NCBI GenBank assembly: GCA_900321035.1
Contig: ONUH01000001.1
Coordinates: 186,001-250,000 of the forward strand
From: an uncultured Selenomonadales bacterium
GTDB taxonomy: Bacteria > Bacillota > Negativicutes > Selenomonadales > Selenomonadaceae
DNA: 64,000 bases
Reading direction: 5' to 3'
A program made the translations under genes and the position numbers. The notes below the pieces were generated by a model. It was given only the letters and a program-made list of their open reading frames with translations, was not told where the DNA came from and ran no database searches. Shown piece after piece: positions 42,600 to 52,455 of this stretch (position 1 is its first letter; each line of letters starts with the position of its first letter).

Positions 42600-44039
42600 T
42601 TACCGCATGAACGTCTGCGATGCCAGATTCGTCACCTTCGCCAAAAGGTCCGGATAGACGCCCACGCCGAGGGTAGCAACCGCAGCTAAGATCGCAGTCA
42701 GCCGGACGGCGAAAGGATATTTCACCGGAGCGGCGTAATCCGCTTCCTGTTCCGTCAAGTCACGATACATGGCACGGACGACAAGCAGATAATAGTAAAT
42801 GGACATCATCGACATGACGAAGCCGACGAAGGCCAGCCAGATATAACCGTAATCCACCGCCGCCGTGAAGATGTAAATCTTTCCGGCGAAGCCCGCCGTC
42901 GGCGGAACGCCCGCCATGGAAACCAGCGAGATGGTCATGACCGCCGCCAGCATCGGAGACGCTTCCGAAAGCCCCGTCAGATGCGCGTGCGTCGTTCCGC
43001 CCCGCTCCTCCTCCACTACGGAGAGCACGGCAAAGGCGCCGACATTCGCGAAAAGATAGAGCGTCGCGTAGAACATCACGGCCTTTATGCCCGCATAATC
43101 CGCCGAAGCCATGCCGACCATCATGTACCCTGCCTGGGCTATGGACGAATACGCCAGCATACGCTTGACGTCCTTCTGCTTGATTGCCAGGATATTGCCT
43201 CCGATCATGCAGAGCGCGGAGACTGCCGCCAAGATATGCATCCAGTACGTGCCTAAGATTGGGAACGCCACATAGAGCACGCGCATGAAAACCGCAAGTC
43301 CCGCCGCCTTCGAGCTCATAGCGAGCAGGGCGGTCACGGGCGTCGGCGCTCCCTGATAGACGTCGGGCGCCCACATATGGAACGGAATCGCGGAAAGCTT
43401 GAAGAAGAAGCCCGCCATGATCAGCACGACGCCCGCCAATCCCGCCGCATAGAAAAGGTGGAGATTGCGGCAAATGATCATGAACTCAAAGCTGCCGGTC
43501 GCGCCATAGATCAGGCTGATGCCATAGAGCATCACCGCCGTGGAAGCGGAGCCGACCAAAAGATACTTGACCGCCGCCTCGCCGGATGCCGTCTTGTCCA
43601 TACGGAAGCCGACGAGAATGTAAAACGAGATCGTCATCAGCTCGAGGCCGACGAAGAGCGTGATAAAGTCGTTGGCCGAGGCCATCACGCACATTCCGAG
43701 CAAGGCCGACAGCAGGATGGTATAAAACTCTCCCCGGTACCGCAGGAATTTCTGGGCGTAATCCAGGGAAAACAGCACAACGAAAATCATGCCCAGGATG
43801 AACAGCTGCTTGAAGAACAGCGAATAATTATCGGCAATGAAGAGCCCCATGAAAAACGTGGCGCTGGAAGACAGATGATATTGTCCCAGTGAAAACACGA
43901 ATACGGAGATGAGCCCGATGACCGTCAGGAACGCTATCGCCCGTCTGTCCGTCTCTTTCGGGAGCAGGAGGTCGGCTATGAGCGTCACGAGCATCAGGAC
44001 GGTGACCGCGATTTCAATGCTGATTGCCCAAAAATCCAT
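42600..44039 (-). CDS. nuoN: Complex I subunit N
   Basis: A 479-residue antiporter-like membrane subunit of respiratory complex I, one of three proton-pumping modules. About 14 hydrophobic helices are present, with the functional glutamate in LFVGLELMTISFYIL, the lysine-containing helix GEAAVKYLLVGSASTAVM and the HxAxxxFFKLSAIPFHMWAPDVYQG pattern (seen here as FFKLSAIPFHMWAPDVYQG). It overlaps the nuoM stop by one base and is the last gene of the operon. Confidence 0.95.
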   Translation of the reverse strand: MDFWAISIEIAVTVLMLVTLIADLLLPKETDRRAIAFLTVIGLISVFVFSLGQYHLSSSATFFMGLFIADNYSLFFKQLFILGMIFVVLFSLDYAQKFLRYRGEFYTILLSALLGMCVMASANDFITLFVGLELMTISFYILVGFRMDKTASGEAAVKYLLVGSASTAVMLYGISLIYGATGSFEFMIICRNLHLFYAAGLAGVVLIMAGFFFKLSAIPFHMWAPDVYQGAPTPVTALLAMSSKAAGLAVFMRVLYVAFPILGTYWMHILAAVSALCMIGGNILAIKQKDVKRMLAYSSIAQAGYMMVGMASADYAGIKAVMFYATLYLFANVGAFAVLSVVEEERGGTTHAHLTGLSEASPMLAAVMTISLVSMAGVPPTAGFAGKIYIFTAAVDYGYIWLAFVGFVMSMMSIYYYLLVVRAMYRDLTEQEADYAAPVKYPFAVRLTAILAAVATLGVGVYPDLLAKVTNLASQTFMR

Positions 44040-45568
44040 TATCGGACACCTCCCATCAGCGTCGGCGCAGCCGCGATCTTTTCAAAGAGCGGCGCCAGCG
44101 GCTCGATGCCGCAGTTGACGACGTTCATCAACAGGCTCGGGAATAAGCCGAAGCCGACGATGAACAGTCCCAATAGAAGCAGCGGCACAAGCGATACGCC
44201 CTGTTCGTCGGGAACGACGGCGAATTTTTCGTCCTTCGGCCCGAAAAGCAACGTCGCAAGCAGGCGCAAAACGTAAAGCGCGGTGAACACGATCACGAAG
44301 ATCGCAATCAGCGCCTGCACCGGATATACGCCAAAGGTGCCGACGAAAATCGTGAATTCCGGCAGGAACTCGATCAGCCCCGGCAGGCCCAGCGAAGTCA
44401 TACCGGCGAGCATGAAGCCGATGGTCAGATGCGGCATATAATGTGCGAGACCGCGCAGCTCCGGAATGCTCCGCAGATGCGTTCTTTCATAGATGTAGCC
44501 GATCTGTGAGAAGAACAGCGCCGTCATCATGCCGTGGGCCACCATGTTCGCCACGGCGCCGGAAACGCTGATCGCGTTCAGCGTCATAATGCCGAGCAGG
44601 ATATAGCCCATGTGCGACACCGACGAATAGCCGATGATGTATTTGAGGTCCTTTTGCGCCATGACGATATAGGCCGCGTACAGCACGCCCATCACCGCCG
44701 TGGTGACAATCAGCGGAGACCAGTATTTCGCGCCCAGCGGCAAAAGAAGTACGCCGACGCGAATGAGACCGTAAGCGCCGAGTTTCTTCAAGATGCCCGC
44801 GTGGATCATCGACACCGCCGTAGGCGCGGCGGCATGGCCGTCCGGAGACCAGCTGTGGAACGGGAACATTGAGAGCAGGGAGCCGAATCCCAAAAGCAGG
44901 AGCGGGAACGCGAATATCTGGAAATCTTCGCTGAAGTGCCCCATCTCCTCCGCCAGACGCAGCGCCTCAAAGTCGAAAGTTCGCTCTCCCGCCGGGTACG
45001 CCGTCACATAGAGCAGCACGACGCCCACCAGCATGAAAGCGGAGCCCATGAGCAGGAACACGATGAACTTCATCGCCACGAACTCTTTCGGCAGCCGCTT
45101 TGTGGAACCCCAAACCAGCACCATGACGAATACGGGAATCACGAACAGCTCATAGGACAGCAGGAAGATGAAGAGATCCCGCGCGATGAACGTGCCGGTA
45201 ACGCCCGCGATCAGGAGCAGAAGCAGGATGAAGAATTCCTTGGCGCGTTTTTCCGTATTCCACGACGTGTAAACGGCGGAAACGCCGATGACGTCGGACA
45301 GCAGGAGCAGCGGCATGGAGATGCCGTCCACGCCCACCGAATAGCAGACGCCCAGGTCTTCCACCCACGGGATTTTTTCGGCGAACTGCACGCCGCCCAC
45401 CGCCGTATCAAAATTGAAGAACGCGTAGAGCGTGAAGCAGAGGGCAAAAATCATGGCGCCCGCCGCCACCTTGCGGATCAAATCCCGATTCTCTTTGTCG
45501 ACGAAGCACAGAGCAAAAGCCGCAATCAAAGGCGCCAACAGGACTGTGGAAAGCACAGGGAAATCCAT
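44039..45568 (-). CDS. nuoM: Complex I subunit M
   Basis: A 509-residue antiporter-like proton-pumping subunit. Conserved features are YELFVIPVFVMVLVWG (helix with the key glutamate), GSLLSMFPFHSWSPDGHAAA and KDLKYIIGYSSVSHMGYI. The true start MDFPVLSTVLLAP overlaps the nuoL stop by one base (TGATG). A longer in-frame extension to 45769 lies entirely inside nuoL and was rejected. Confidence 0.95.
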   Translation of the reverse strand: MDFPVLSTVLLAPLIAAFALCFVDKENRDLIRKVAAGAMIFALCFTLYAFFNFDTAVGGVQFAEKIPWVEDLGVCYSVGVDGISMPLLLLSDVIGVSAVYTSWNTEKRAKEFFILLLLLIAGVTGTFIARDLFIFLLSYELFVIPVFVMVLVWGSTKRLPKEFVAMKFIVFLLMGSAFMLVGVVLLYVTAYPAGERTFDFEALRLAEEMGHFSEDFQIFAFPLLLLGFGSLLSMFPFHSWSPDGHAAAPTAVSMIHAGILKKLGAYGLIRVGVLLLPLGAKYWSPLIVTTAVMGVLYAAYIVMAQKDLKYIIGYSSVSHMGYILLGIMTLNAISVSGAVANMVAHGMMTALFFSQIGYIYERTHLRSIPELRGLAHYMPHLTIGFMLAGMTSLGLPGLIEFLPEFTIFVGTFGVYPVQALIAIFVIVFTALYVLRLLATLLFGPKDEKFAVVPDEQGVSLVPLLLLGLFIVGFGLFPSLLMNVVNCGIEPLAPLFEKIAAAPTLMGGVR

Positions 45569-47469
45569 CAGAAAGCACCTCCCGTCACGGCAAGAATCTT
45601 CACCGCAAAAAACAGGCTGTACGCCACAAGAGCGATGACGCCGGTATAAAAGAATGCGACGTACCGCTGCGTGTCGCCGTTCTGCGGCAGCGCCAGCAAG
45701 ACGCTGAGGCCCTTCGTCAGACGGCCGAGCCCATGAACGACGCCGTCGACGATATGGGTGTCGACCCAAAGGGCAAGCTGTCCGATCTTATCAACCGTCA
45801 ATTCGCGGATGAACGCATAAATCTCGTCGATGTAATAGGCATGGAAGCTCAAATCGTAGATCACGCCGAGCCGCTTCGCGATCTGGTGCGACGACCAGCG
45901 CTTTTCCACGTAAATCTGATAGGCCAGCCACATCGCGAACAGGGAGAGGACGATGGAACTGCCCGCAATCGTCCAGTTGATTGCTTCTTCCTCACGCACG
46001 CCATAAAAGACCCAATCGCTGAAGCCGGCAAAATGGCCCCAGGCGCCGCTGACGACGGAAAGCACCGCGAGCACGACCAGCGGCCAGCGCATGAACGCGT
46101 TCGTCTCCTGCGCGGGGCAATCGTCCCTGACTTCGCCGAAGAACGCCACAAACAGCAGCCGCGACATATAGAACGCCGTCATGAACGCCGTGACCGAAGC
46201 CAACAGATACAGCGGGAAGCTGACCTCCGCGGCTGCGGCGAGGATCGCATCCTTCGAGAAAAAGCCTGCGAAGGGAGGCAGTCCCGCAATGGCCACCACG
46301 CCGATAGCCATGCACTTGAAGGTCACAGGCATCCGATGGCGAAGACCGCCCATCTTGAAAATGTCCGCTTCCTCGTGCATCGCCTCGATGACCGCGCCTG
46401 CGCACAGGAACATCAACGCCTTGAAGAACGCATGGGTCATCAGGTGGAACATGGAAGCCGTCAGCGATCCGACGCCCAGCGCCAGCATCATATAGCCGAG
46501 CTGGCTGATGGTCGAATACGCGAGGATGCGCTTAAAGGGCCGCTGGGTGATCGCAATCGTCGCCGCGAAAAACGCGGTGAAACCGCCCAGCCAGGCAATC
46601 ACATGCAAGACAACCGGAAGCTCCGCGAAGATGAAATAGGCGCGCCCGATCAGATAAACGCCGGCGACGACCATCGTAGCCGCGTGAATCAGAGCCGAAA
46701 CCGGCGTAGGGCCTTCCATGGCGTCCGGCAGCCAGACGTGGAGCGGGAACTGGCCCGATTTGCCGATAGGGCCGATAAAGAGCAAGAGTCCGATGACCGT
46801 CAGGAAGCTCGTGCCCGACACCCAAATATAATTGGGCACCAGCGTTTTCAGCTCGATGAAGTCCACCGTGCCGAAGGTAATCTGCAAAAGCAGGATGCCG
46901 AGAAGCATACCGAAATCGCCGATACGCGTCGTAATGAACGCTTTTTTCGCGGCCTCCCGCGCCGAAATCTTATAGTAATAAAATCCGATCAGGAGGTACG
47001 AGCAAAGCCCAACGCCTTCCCAGAAGATATACATCTGCAAAAAGTTCAGGGAAATGACGAGGCCGAGCATCGACGCCGCGAACAACGACAGGAAGGCGAA
47101 GAACCGCCCCATGCCCGGATCGTGCGCCATGTAGCCGACGGAGTAAATATTGACCATCAGAGCCACCGTCGTGACCACGACGAGCATCATGGCCGTCAGA
47201 GGATCGATCAGCACGCCCATGCCGAGATCCATATTCCCGATATGTGCCCAGACCGTCTTCATCACGAAGGGAGCCGCCATGACGAGGCGTTTCGTCAACA
47301 CCGCGCCGACGACGCCGAGCGAGAGCAGGAAGCTGGCGCCGATGGCCGTGATGCCGATGATCGCCGACGTCTTTTTGTTCTGCCGCGTCCCGAGCCCGAT
47401 GATAAGAAAGGCCAGCGCCGGAAGGAGCGGGATCAGCCATGCGTGATACAGCGCAAAATCAAAAAACAT
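45568..47469 (-). CDS. nuoL: Complex I subunit L
   Basis: A 633-residue antiporter-like subunit with the long lateral helix expected at its C-terminus. Conserved stretches are FWEGVGLCSYLLIGFYY, GKSGQFPLHVWLPDAMEGPTPVSALIHAATMV (shown in part: FPLHVWLPDAMEGPTPVSA) and ILAYSTISQLGYM. Length matches NuoL. It follows nuoK by 15 bases. Confidence 0.96.
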   Translation of the reverse strand: MFFDFALYHAWLIPLLPALAFLIIGLGTRQNKKTSAIIGITAIGASFLLSLGVVGAVLTKRLVMAAPFVMKTVWAHIGNMDLGMGVLIDPLTAMMLVVVTTVALMVNIYSVGYMAHDPGMGRFFAFLSLFAASMLGLVISLNFLQMYIFWEGVGLCSYLLIGFYYYKISAREAAKKAFITTRIGDFGMLLGILLLQITFGTVDFIELKTLVPNYIWVSGTSFLTVIGLLLFIGPIGKSGQFPLHVWLPDAMEGPTPVSALIHAATMVVAGVYLIGRAYFIFAELPVVLHVIAWLGGFTAFFAATIAITQRPFKRILAYSTISQLGYMMLALGVGSLTASMFHLMTHAFFKALMFLCAGAVIEAMHEEADIFKMGGLRHRMPVTFKCMAIGVVAIAGLPPFAGFFSKDAILAAAAEVSFPLYLLASVTAFMTAFYMSRLLFVAFFGEVRDDCPAQETNAFMRWPLVVLAVLSVVSGAWGHFAGFSDWVFYGVREEEAINWTIAGSSIVLSLFAMWLAYQIYVEKRWSSHQIAKRLGVIYDLSFHAYYIDEIYAFIRELTVDKIGQLALWVDTHIVDGVVHGLGRLTKGLSVLLALPQNGDTQRYVAFFYTGVIALVAYSLFFAVKILAVTGGAF

Positions 47470-47484
47470 CCGTAAGCTCCCTCC

Positions 47485-47829
47485 TTATCCCTTCATTTCT
47501 CTCAATTCATCGACGTCGACCGTGCCGTGATCGCGATAGATGCGGAACGCCAGCGCGACGCCCACAGCCACCTCGGACGCCGCCACTGCGACGGCGAATA
47601 TCGCCATCAGCTGTCCCGAATAATCCGAGACCGGCATATAGTGATTGAACGCCACCAGGTTGATATTGACCGCGTTCAGCATCAGCTCAACGCACATCAA
47701 CAGCGGAATCAATCCTTTCTTCGTCAGCAGGCCGAAAAGCCCGATAGCGAAAAGCAGCGCCGAAAAGAGCAGGAAATGATGCAGCCCGACGTGCGTCGCC
47801 AACCGCACGAAATCCATGAGATTCATCAT
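47485..47829 (-). CDS. nuoK: Complex I subunit K
   Basis: A 114-residue, three-helix membrane subunit. It has the family pattern HFLLFSALLFAIGLFGLLTKKG, the conserved glutamate in LMCVELMLNAVNINLVAF, and AVAASEVAVGVALAF, which carries the second essential glutamate. It is slightly longer than the usual 100 residues at the N-terminus; Met5 is an alternative start. It overlaps nuoJ by four bases. Confidence 0.94.
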   Translation of the reverse strand: MMNLMDFVRLATHVGLHHFLLFSALLFAIGLFGLLTKKGLIPLLMCVELMLNAVNINLVAFNHYMPVSDYSGQLMAIFAVAVAASEVAVGVALAFRIYRDHGTVDVDELREMKG

Positions 47830-48407
47830 GATTCCTCCGCCCCCTTCGCCAAAAGGATCGCCCCGATCATAGCAATGAGGAGCAGGACGGCCGCCACTTC
47901 AAAGGGCAGCACATAATGGGAAAGCATCAGATCCGCCAAGCCCGGCGCAGCGTCTCCCAAAGGCTGCGGCGCAGACTGGAACGGAGAAAGCACCGCCACT
48001 GCCGCCATTCCCAAAAGGAACAGCCCGGACACGACAGCCGCGCCCGCATGCTGCCAAAGCCCCCGCGACGGATTCGAGTGCGCCATGTCGTCGCGCCGCG
48101 TCAGCATGATGGCCATGACGATCAATACGGCAACCGCGCCGCCGTACACAAGGATCTGGACGGCTCCCATGAAATCCGCGTCAATGGAAAGATACAGGCA
48201 GGCAACGCAGATGAAGGTCGCCGTCAGCGAAAGGGCGCTGTGCACCACATTTCGCAAAAATACGACGCCGCAGGCGAAAAGCAGCGCGAGCCCTGCGAAC
48301 AAAAAGAACACGCCGGCGCCGATCAGGCTCGGCACGTCGTATGCCTCGGCCAGGGAAAACGCCCATCCCACAAGGCCATGCACATATCCCAAAGCCTCGT
48401 TCATCAA
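47826..48407 (-). CDS. nuoJ: Complex I subunit J
   Basis: A 193-residue membrane subunit with five hydrophobic helices. It has the conserved NVVHSALSLTATFICVACLYL and the ADFMGAVQILVYGGAVAVLIV helix (seen in part as AVQILVYGGAVAVLIV). It overlaps nuoI and nuoK by four bases each, which is tight coupling. Confidence 0.93.
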   Translation of the reverse strand: MMNEALGYVHGLVGWAFSLAEAYDVPSLIGAGVFFLFAGLALLFACGVVFLRNVVHSALSLTATFICVACLYLSIDADFMGAVQILVYGGAVAVLIVMAIMLTRRDDMAHSNPSRGLWQHAGAAVVSGLFLLGMAAVAVLSPFQSAPQPLGDAAPGLADLMLSHYVLPFEVAAVLLLIAMIGAILLAKGAEES

Positions 48408-48895
48408 GCGTCCCCTCCCGTCTTTTCGGCTTCTGCTTTCTCCGCCGCAACTTTGGCTTCCGCCTCGGCCTCAGCTTTCGCCTTTTCCATCACTTCATGG
48501 AAATACGCAAGCCCTTCGGCGGTCACAAGCTCATCTTCCATTTCCTCTTTGTGCCATGATGAAATCGCGTAGTTCTTGTCCCAGGAAAGCGCGTGCATGT
48601 TGCACGCCTCCACGCAGAGATTGCAGTACAGGCACCGCCCGACAAGGTGGACGTAGCTCTGCATGTGCCTTTTCTTTTTCGCGTCAGGCACGATCTTCAG
48701 CTTGATCGCCTGATTCGGGCACGCCAGCGAGCACAGCGAGCAGGCGATGCATTTTTTATGATCGAGCACGAGATGGCCGCCGCGAAACCGCTCCGTCATC
48801 GGCAGCTTTTCCTCCGGATAACAGAACGTCTCCTTCTTGCCCCAGAAGTGTTTCCAGGTGACGCCCATGCCCGTGAGCAAACCTTCCCCAAACAT
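48404..48895 (-). CDS. nuoI: Complex I iron-sulfur subunit I, with a charged tail
   Basis: A 163-residue ferredoxin-like subunit carrying clusters N6a and N6b. The ligands are Cys49/52/55/59 (CIACSLCSLACP) and Cys88/91/94/98 (CLYCNLCVEACN). After about residue 130 it continues with an Ala/Glu/Lys-rich helix (KAKAEAEAEAKVAAEKAEAE) that ordinary NuoI proteins lack. In the absence of NuoEFG this subunit lies at the exposed electron entry, so the tail could help dock a donor such as ferredoxin; that is speculation. Confidence 0.93.
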   Translation of the reverse strand: MFGEGLLTGMGVTWKHFWGKKETFCYPEEKLPMTERFRGGHLVLDHKKCIACSLCSLACPNQAIKLKIVPDAKKKRHMQSYVHLVGRCLYCNLCVEACNMHALSWDKNYAISSWHKEEMEDELVTAEGLAYFHEVMEKAKAEAEAEAKVAAEKAEAEKTGGDA

Positions 48896-48908
48896 TCAGC
48901 GTCCCTCC

Positions 48909-49970
48909 TTACATCCACTGCCGGGCGTAAATGCCCACGCCGGTGAACAGCACGTTGACCAGCGCCAGCGGCAGCAGAATCTTCCAGCTAAAGGCCAGCA
49001 TCTGGTCGATACGCGTGCGCGGGAACGTCCAGCGGAACCACATGAACACGAACACCATCGCCAGCACCTTCAGGCCGAACCATACGACGCCCGGCAAAAA
49101 CGGCCCGTTCCAGCCGCCGAGGAAGAATACCGTCGTCAGAATCGAGACGGACAGGAGATTCGCATATTCCGCGAGGAAGAACAGCGCCCAGCGCATGCCG
49201 CTGTATTCGGCGAACGGCCCGGCGACGATTTCCGCCTCGCCTTCCACGAGATCGAACGGCACGCGGTTCGTCTCCGCCGTAGCGGAAATCACGAACACCA
49301 CAAAGGCGATAGGCTGCATCAGGATGAACCAGAGCTGCTCGGACTGCGCGTTCACGATGTCGGACATCCGCATGGAGCCGGACAGCATCACGACGCCGAG
49401 GAGCGAGAAGACCATCGGTGCCTCATAAGAAAGCATCTGCGCCACGGTCCGCATACCGCCGATGAACGCATATTTGCTGTTGGATGCGTAGCCGCTGATC
49501 AGGAACGGCAGCACTGCCTGCGAAGAGATGGCCAGCATCAGAAAAATCCCCACATTCACGTCGGCCAGCGCCACGCCGTTGTCAAACGGGAAAAAGGCGT
49601 AAATGAGCGCCGTGGGCACAAAGAGCAGCATCGGGCCAAGCGCCCATACGACCCGGTCGCACCCTTGCGGGATGATATCCTCTTTGCTCATCAGCTTCAG
49701 CATATCCGCGATGGGCTGCAGCAGACCGAATCGTCCGCCGACGCGGTTCGGCCCGATGCGCACCTGCATGAATGCGCAAACCTTTCGTTCCCCATAGGTG
49801 AAAACGATGGCCGCCACCGAGATGATGCCGAGGATTGCGCCGATGCCGACGCATTTCATCAGGAAGCCCGCAACGACCGCGTTGTCGAACAACAGCATGA
49901 ACAAGTTGTGCAGCTGGTCGGCCAGCGTGGAAACCACGCCCTGCCCCATCATCATATTCAAAATATCCAT
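48909..49970 (-). CDS. nuoH: Complex I subunit H
   Basis: A 353-residue membrane subunit at the quinone-channel entrance. Conserved features are YGERKVCAFMQVRIGPNRVG, AETNRVPFDLVEGEAEIVAG and the C-terminal FMWFRWTFPRTRIDQ. Around eight hydrophobic helices are visible. It overlaps the nuoD stop by one base. Confidence 0.96.
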   Translation of the reverse strand: MDILNMMMGQGVVSTLADQLHNLFMLLFDNAVVAGFLMKCVGIGAILGIISVAAIVFTYGERKVCAFMQVRIGPNRVGGRFGLLQPIADMLKLMSKEDIIPQGCDRVVWALGPMLLFVPTALIYAFFPFDNGVALADVNVGIFLMLAISSQAVLPFLISGYASNSKYAFIGGMRTVAQMLSYEAPMVFSLLGVVMLSGSMRMSDIVNAQSEQLWFILMQPIAFVVFVISATAETNRVPFDLVEGEAEIVAGPFAEYSGMRWALFFLAEYANLLSVSILTTVFFLGGWNGPFLPGVVWFGLKVLAMVFVFMWFRWTFPRTRIDQMLAFSWKILLPLALVNVLFTGVGIYARQWM

Positions 49971-51067
49971 CAGCAGTCCACCTCCCCCATCAGAGGATCA
50001 ATGGCGGAGAACGCGGCGACCGAGTCGCCGATCAACATTCCCCGGCACATATCGTCAAGGCCTTGCAGATTTATGAAGGACGGACGGCGGATATGCACGC
50101 GGTACGGCTTCGTCGAGCCGTCGCTGACGATATAGAATCCCAGCTCGCCCCGCGTTCCCTCCGTCCGGCTGAACACCTCGCCCTTCGGAGGACGCAGCAC
50201 CTTCGGGAACTTCGCCATGATATCGCCCTCCGGCAATCCGTCGAGCGCCTGCCGGATAATTTTCGCGCTCTCGTAAATCTCCTGATAGCGCACCCGGTAC
50301 CGGTCCCAGTTGTCCCCGTTTTCCCCGACTGGAACGTCAAACTCGAATTTCGGATAGAGGCCGTACCCGTCCACCTTGCGGATGTCAAAAGGTATGCCCA
50401 CCGCGCGGATATTCGGCCCCGTCATGTTGTGGCTGAGCGCCTGCTCTTTCGTCATGGGGGAAGTCCCGTGCAGCCGGTGCTGGAGGATCTCGTTCCCCGT
50501 CAGGATATCTTCATATTCCTGCATGAATTCCGGCACGATCTTCAGGAACTCGTCGCACTTCGCCGCGAACTCCGGCGGCAAATCGGCGCTGACGCCGCCG
50601 ACGCGGATATAGTGGAACGTCATGCGTGCGCCACAAACGAGATCGAAGAGATCGAGGATTTTTTCCCGGTCGCGGAACGCATAAATCATGCCCGTGACCG
50701 CGCCTAAATCGTTTGCCAGCGACCCGATGAAGACAAGATGGCTGGCGATGCGGTTCAACTCGGCGACAATCACGCGGATGTACTCGGCGCGCTCCGGCAC
50801 CTCGATCTGCGCCAGTTCTTCCACCGCGCGGCAGTACCCAAGATTATTGTTCATCGAGGAAACGTAGTCGAGCCGGTCCGTGTAAGGAACGCCCTGGATA
50901 TAGGTGCGGGACTCCAACAGCTTCTCGATGCCGCGATGCAGATATCCCATGTACGGCGTCGCCTTCAAAATGTTTTCGCCGTCGAGGTCGAGGCGCACCT
51001 GCAGCACGCCGTGGGTCGAAGGATGCTGCGGTCCCATGCTCAGCGTATAGGTTTCCGTTTTCGGCAT
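49970..51067 (-). CDS. nuoD: Complex I subunit D
   Basis: A 365-residue hydrogenase-like subunit that forms the quinone pocket with NuoB. It opens with SMGPQHPSTHGVLQ and continues with GYLHRGIEKL, RLDYVSSMNNN and LIGSLANDLGAVT-like sequence, ending in DPLMGEVDC. ATG 51067 follows GGAGGGG; an extension to 51100 lies inside nuoC and was rejected. nuoC and nuoD are separate here, not fused. Confidence 0.96.
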   Translation of the reverse strand: MPKTETYTLSMGPQHPSTHGVLQVRLDLDGENILKATPYMGYLHRGIEKLLESRTYIQGVPYTDRLDYVSSMNNNLGYCRAVEELAQIEVPERAEYIRVIVAELNRIASHLVFIGSLANDLGAVTGMIYAFRDREKILDLFDLVCGARMTFHYIRVGGVSADLPPEFAAKCDEFLKIVPEFMQEYEDILTGNEILQHRLHGTSPMTKEQALSHNMTGPNIRAVGIPFDIRKVDGYGLYPKFEFDVPVGENGDNWDRYRVRYQEIYESAKIIRQALDGLPEGDIMAKFPKVLRPPKGEVFSRTEGTRGELGFYIVSDGSTKPYRVHIRRPSFINLQGLDDMCRGMLIGDSVAAFSAIDPLMGEVDC

Positions 51068-51068
51068 A

Positions 51069-51554
51069 CTACCGCCCCTCCTTCCGTATCCGCGGCACAT
51101 GCGGCGGCATGATCTGCTTATAATCCTTGCGGAGCGGATGGCCCTCGAAATCGTCGGCCATCAATATGCGCCGCAAATCAGGATGCCCGGTGAAGCCAAT
51201 CCCCATCAGGTCGTAAACCTCGCGCTCCTCGAATTCCACGCCGGGGAAAACGCCCGTCACGGACGGGACCGCCGGCTGCTCGTGGTCCAGCTTCACTTTC
51301 ACCGTAATCCACGCGCCCGTATTCCAGTTGAAAAGATGATAGACCATCTCGAAATACGTCTGATAGTCCACCGACGTCAGGTTTTCGAGACGGGCGAACG
51401 CGAACCGTTCATCGTCCCGCAGAAATGAAAGTACCGCGACGAGCTCCGCCGCGGGTACGTAAACCGCAGGCTGCGCTGCCTCGCCGTCATATTCTACGGA
51501 AGGAAATTTCTGCTTCAAAATCGCCAAAAGCGACGCGTCGATATAAGCCTTCAT
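51069..51554 (-). CDS. nuoC: Complex I subunit C
   Basis: A 161-residue hydrophilic subunit of the peripheral arm. The signature [20 protein letters not shown] and the end [10 protein letters not shown] are clear. Its start overlaps the nuoB stop by four bases. Confidence 0.95.
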   Translation of the reverse strand: MKAYIDASLLAILKQKFPSVEYDGEAAQPAVYVPAAELVAVLSFLRDDERFAFARLENLTSVDYQTYFEMVYHLFNWNTGAWITVKVKLDHEQPAVPSVTGVFPGVEFEEREVYDLMGIGFTGHPDLRRILMADDFEGHPLRKDYKQIMPPHVPRIRKEGR

Positions 51555-52069
51555 GCCTCCATCAACCTCGCCTTCCGGTCTTCTTCCACCCGCTCCGGGT
51601 GCATGATCTTCTCACGGAGCTTCAGCATCCCGTCGATCAGCGCCTCCGGCCTCGGCGGGCAGCCGGGAATGTACACGTCCACCGGCAAAACCTCATGAAT
51701 CCCCGGCACCACCGAATAGGAATCGGCAAACGGGCCGCCGCCGATAGCGCAGCTTCCCATCGCAATCACATACTTCGGCTCCGGCATTTCTTCGTAAAGA
51801 CGGACGAGCGGCGGCGTCATCTTCCAGGTCAGCGTTCCCGCCACGATCAAAAGATCGGCCTGACGCGGGCACGGACGGAACACTTCGTAGCCGAACCGGG
51901 AAAGATCGAAACGCGCCGCCGCGCAGCTCATCATCTCAATGGCGCAGCAGGCAAGACCGGAGGACAGCGGCCAAATAGAATTCGCGTGCGCCCATTTGAA
52001 AAGCTGGTCGACCTTCACGACGATTACGTTATTTTTCAGTATCGGCGGTACAATATCGATTACTTCCAC
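51551..52069 (-). CDS. nuoB: Complex I iron-sulfur subunit B
   Basis: A 172-residue subunit holding cluster N2, which reduces quinone. Ligand motifs are [11 protein letters not shown] (two adjacent cysteines), MGSCAIGGG and [14 protein letters not shown]. The start is a GTG (52069) seven bases after AGGAG, overlapping the end of nuoA; the longer frame to 52288 lies inside nuoA and was rejected. An ATT two codons upstream is a remote alternative. Confidence 0.94.
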   Translation of the reverse strand: MEVIDIVPPILKNNVIVVKVDQLFKWAHANSIWPLSSGLACCAIEMMSCAAARFDLSRFGYEVFRPCPRQADLLIVAGTLTWKMTPPLVRLYEEMPEPKYVIAMGSCAIGGGPFADSYSVVPGIHEVLPVDVYIPGCPPRPEALIDGMLKLREKIMHPERVEEDRKARLMEA

Positions 52070-52413
52070 GACAATGCTCCTTTCTTCCAGGCATATCCCA
52101 GCCCGACGGCCAATATTGCGATAAATATGAACATCTCGATCAAAGCGAAAAGGCCTAAATGCCCGAAACGCACCGCCCACGGATAAAGGAAGACCGTCTC
52201 CACGTCGAACACGATAAAGACCAGCGCGTACAGGAAATATCCGACACGATACTGCACATACGTCTTGCCCACCGTATCGACGCCGCACTCATAAGGAATC
52301 CGCTTCTCCTTCGTCGGCTGCCTCGGCTGCAGCAAAAACGCCGGAATCAACGCCGACACCGGAAAAATTAGAGCTACCAAGAAAAACAATCCCAGCCCGC
52401 CATACTCGCCCAT
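52060..52413 (-). CDS. nuoA: Complex I subunit A
   Basis: A 117-residue, three-helix membrane subunit. Conserved features are [13 protein letters not shown] (quinone-site loop with the reactive cysteine) and [20 protein letters not shown]. First gene of the nuo operon; a purine-rich GGAAGGAAG lies just before its ATG. Confidence 0.95.
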   Translation of the reverse strand: MGEYGGLGLFFLVALIFPVSALIPAFLLQPRQPTKEKRIPYECGVDTVGKTYVQYRVGYFLYALVFIVFDVETVFLYPWAVRFGHLGLFALIEMFIFIAILAVGLGYAWKKGALSWK

Positions 52414-52455
52414 ACTCTTCCTTCCTTCCTATCCTGTATACAAAAAACACGGAAC

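Noticed and set aside
45733..47475. A 580-codon plus-strand open frame
   Set aside because: It lies opposite nuoL and is rich in Arg, His, Asp and Gln, as expected for the complement of a membrane protein gene.
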